This document shows, piece after piece, positions 27,195 through 28,895 of a DNA stretch of 28,895 nt. The DNA comes from Nemertoderma westbladi (Eukaryota; Xenacoelomorpha; Nemertodermatida; Nemertodermatidae): assembly GCA_032718475.1 (NCBI GenBank), contig JAUCBJ010000123.1, forward strand, positions 1-28,895. Reading direction: 5' to 3'. A program made the translations under genes and the position numbers. A model generated the notes under the pieces. That model did no database searches. It saw only the letters and a list, made by a program, of their open reading frames with translations, and was not told where the DNA came from. Numbering within the stretch: position 1 is the stretch's first letter; every line of letters starts with the position of its first letter.

Positions 27195-27494
27195 TTGTTT
27201 GAACATTACTTATCTATGGCTCATAAACGGAAGATGTTTTATAATGCTGATGAAGCGCTGGATTTAGTGATGATGGAGCATGAAATCTTGTTTGGTGATG
27301 AGAGTGCCGAATTCGAAGAAATTGATAGTGGGGAGATGATTATAGCGGCTAACAGCAATGTTGTTACATTATCTACTCCACAGACATTAATAATAATTCA
27401 AGATCAAAATGAGAAAAATGACCCATCTTATATCCCAAGTGATAGTGACTCCGTAGAATCTGTACTTCATAGTACAAAACTCAATACACTCTGA
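27195..27494 (+). CDS. Acidic ORF, possible transposase N-terminus
   Basis: 99 residues, or 92 from the first ATG at 27216 (MAHKRKMFYNADEALDLVMM...). It is strongly acidic, with DPSYIPSDSDS near the end. Short acidic N-termini with a KR...ADEAL-like start and a DPxYxPSDSD stretch are common in piggyBac-type transposases. No catalytic domain follows, so it would be a fragment or a first exon. An exon of an unrelated gene cannot be excluded. Confidence 0.35.
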   Translation: MFEHYLSMAHKRKMFYNADEALDLVMMEHEILFGDESAEFEEIDSGEMIIAANSNVVTLSTPQTLIIIQDQNEKNDPSYIPSDSDSVESVLHSTKLNTL

Positions 27495-28428
27495 CAGAAT
27501 AATTTAATTTCGCCAAATTTAAATTATTGACAAAATGTGCTTCTTTCTGAGATTTTTTTTGTTACCAAAGAACATTACTTTCTTCTTACACCAAAAATCA
27601 ATCATTATCCCCAAATACGTAATTGGAAAATGGAACTCCTCAAAATCACTTCATGCGGTAAAATGGGGGGGGGGGGGGCAGAAAAAAGCCTGAAGCCAAT
27701 TCATGGATCCCCGGAATATTGCACAAATTGATTGCAATTACACATTTTACTTTTACTAGATTAATATTATTAGAGATTTTGTGACAAATTGTGACAGGGG
27801 GAGGGGGGGTGGTGGTGTTGGGGTCAAAAATAGCCAAAAAAAAGGTTTAAGAACTGCCCCATAATTAAATCTAAAAAATTTAAATAGAAATCACTTCAAC
27901 TCTCAGGAATAAATTTAAAAATAAGGGGAAATATTAGCAGGGAAAATTAGATATAATTTAATATAAATAATAAAATGTTTTTCAACATTATAGTTATAAT
28001 AAAAATATTACCCTATTCATTCATTACATTTCACTTCCTCTATTACTTGCGATTTCGAATAAAAACCATATGAAACCAATAATATTATCTCTACTATACT
28101 ATATACTATAGCTCTTTAGGGTAGAGTTATAAAAACTACATATGTTAAGCAAAAAAAGGCCCCTTTCGAGCTCAACACTTCAATTTTACCTGACAAAATA
28201 AATATATTGGTACTGGTACATTACCGTCTCATTACAGGTATTATGCAGTACAGGTACGGGTACCGGTTGGAAATTTTGGTACCAGCACAACGCTACGGTC
28301 AAATGAAGTGAAATTGAGCTGCTGTAGACAAATCAATATCGCGCATGTTACAACTTCAAAAATGTATTGAATGGCAATACATCGAATTTCACAGTGCCTA
28401 GCTGACCGTACATAGATGGCCTCAAGGC
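27495..28428. other. Non-coding stretch with G-tracts
   Basis: No supported gene. A 14-G tract lies at 27665-27678. A G-rich stretch (27798-27825) followed by TCAAAAATAGCCAAAA and GAACTGCCCC (to 27862) resembles the G-tract repeat at 12062-12170. A group of GGTAC motifs lies at 28209-28282. Confidence 0.4.
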
Positions 28429-28525
28429 TCGAAAAATATATTTTGTTGACAAGCCGGCACAGCATTCTTAAAAATGCAGCTGCAATGCAGCATGCCGATC
28501 CTAGTAGTAGTAGTCGAAAAATATA
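28429..28525 (+). mobile_element. LINE family B micro-insertion with target-site duplication
   Basis: 73 bp (28441-28513) match the extreme 3' end of LINE B: the last coding bases, a TAA, the 3' UTR with TGCAGCTGCA, GATC, then a (TAG)n tail. Both sides carry TCGAAAAATATA (28429-28440 and 28514-28525), a perfect 12-bp target-site duplication. This is a complete, severely 5'-truncated retrotransposition event. Confidence 0.95.
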
Positions 28526-28849
28526 CATAAACGAAAAAACGCCATAGACACAAGAATATAAACATCAGCTGGTGCTCATGAAAAACTGACTGCGAGGGCC
28601 TAGTAATGCTATTCAAATAGGCCAATCTACCTAAACGTCGATTTATTTGCCATGTTTACTATGGGTGTATATTTTTTCAATCTTATATGATTCTCCATAG
28701 ACTAACAACATATTACAGTTTGAAATGTAAAAATCACTGCTGATTAGTCTTCTCAGTTAACCCAGAGAATCTGTATTTACTGGTTACAGGGTAGGTTACT
28801 GGGTATTTCTACACTGAGCGGTTAAAATGATATTATATTTAGGGGCTGG
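28526..28849. other. Non-coding stretch
   Basis: AT-rich. Nothing further that I can support. Confidence 0.4.
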
Positions 28850-28895
28850 CAGTGGCGGATTTAGGGGGGGGGGGGGGGGGGGGGTGCCATTGGGC
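28850..28895 (+). mobile_element. hAT-like terminus running off the window
   Basis: Begins CAGTGGCGGATTTAGG and enters a run of 21 G (28864-28884). This is the CAG-GGCGGAT form of an invertebrate hAT-like end. The rest of the element would lie beyond the window. Confidence 0.5.

Noticed and set aside
28241-28625. Two minus-strand frames of 95 and 67 residues
   Set aside because: They cross the LINE B micro-insertion and flanking AT-rich DNA antisense to it. No domain is recognisable.

Overview
The window is nuclear DNA from an invertebrate-type metazoan. The evidence is AT-rich intergenic sequence, spliceosomal introns with GT...AG borders, and a dense mix of eukaryotic transposons: three LINE families, a BEL/Pao-like LTR element, a PIF-Harbinger relic, MITE-like elements, hAT-like ends and satellites. 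I cannot assign a phylum. No prokaryotic operon, CRISPR array or rRNA is present.

Layout. 28-3290 (+): LINE-1st, a long endonuclease-reverse transcriptase ORF cut by the window edge. 3423-10781 (-): orphan gene A, with two well-supported exons (10597-10781 and 7946-8225) and a candidate terminal exon (3495-3659). A nearly intact LINE (family A, 3691-6675) sits in its intron 2 and a decayed LINE (family B) in its intron 1. 15925-22421 (-): a tandem duplicate of 7985-11303 carrying paralogue gene B. Its intron 1 has been interrupted by a second LINE family A copy (about 16386-19575), while gene A keeps the empty site. Between the duplicates lie MITE-like repeats, a tRNA-like SINE head and a 1.8 kb satellite of about 139-bp units (13 landmark copies). 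22754-23083 is a 20-bp minisatellite abutting a LINE B 3' fragment. 23791-25918 (+) is a short BEL/Pao-like element with identical 109-bp LTRs and a 45-bp coding minisatellite. 26150-26668 (+) is a PIF-Harbinger transposase pseudogene, followed by a possible piggyBac-like N-terminal ORF. 28429-28525 holds a 73-bp LINE B micro-insertion with a perfect 12-bp target-site duplication. The window ends in a hAT-like terminus running into a G-tract.

Main discovery. The two orphan-gene paralogues differ by about 13% in both coding exons: 55 substitutions, 36 at third codon positions, plus one in-frame 3-bp indel. The introns and flanks immediately outside those exons differ by about 1-1.5%. This reverses the normal pattern. 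The switch falls at the splice borders, so exon and non-coding sequence appear to have different histories. Exon-confined conversion from a cDNA-like donor is one explanation, and intron/flank homogenisation is another. The proteins match nothing I recognise.

How the parts interact. LINE families A and B share a C-terminal architecture and a (TAG)n tail. Family B copies have lost the RT core and could only have moved in trans. Family A copies are about 1-2% apart and each inserted in the sense orientation within an intron of the duplicated gene.
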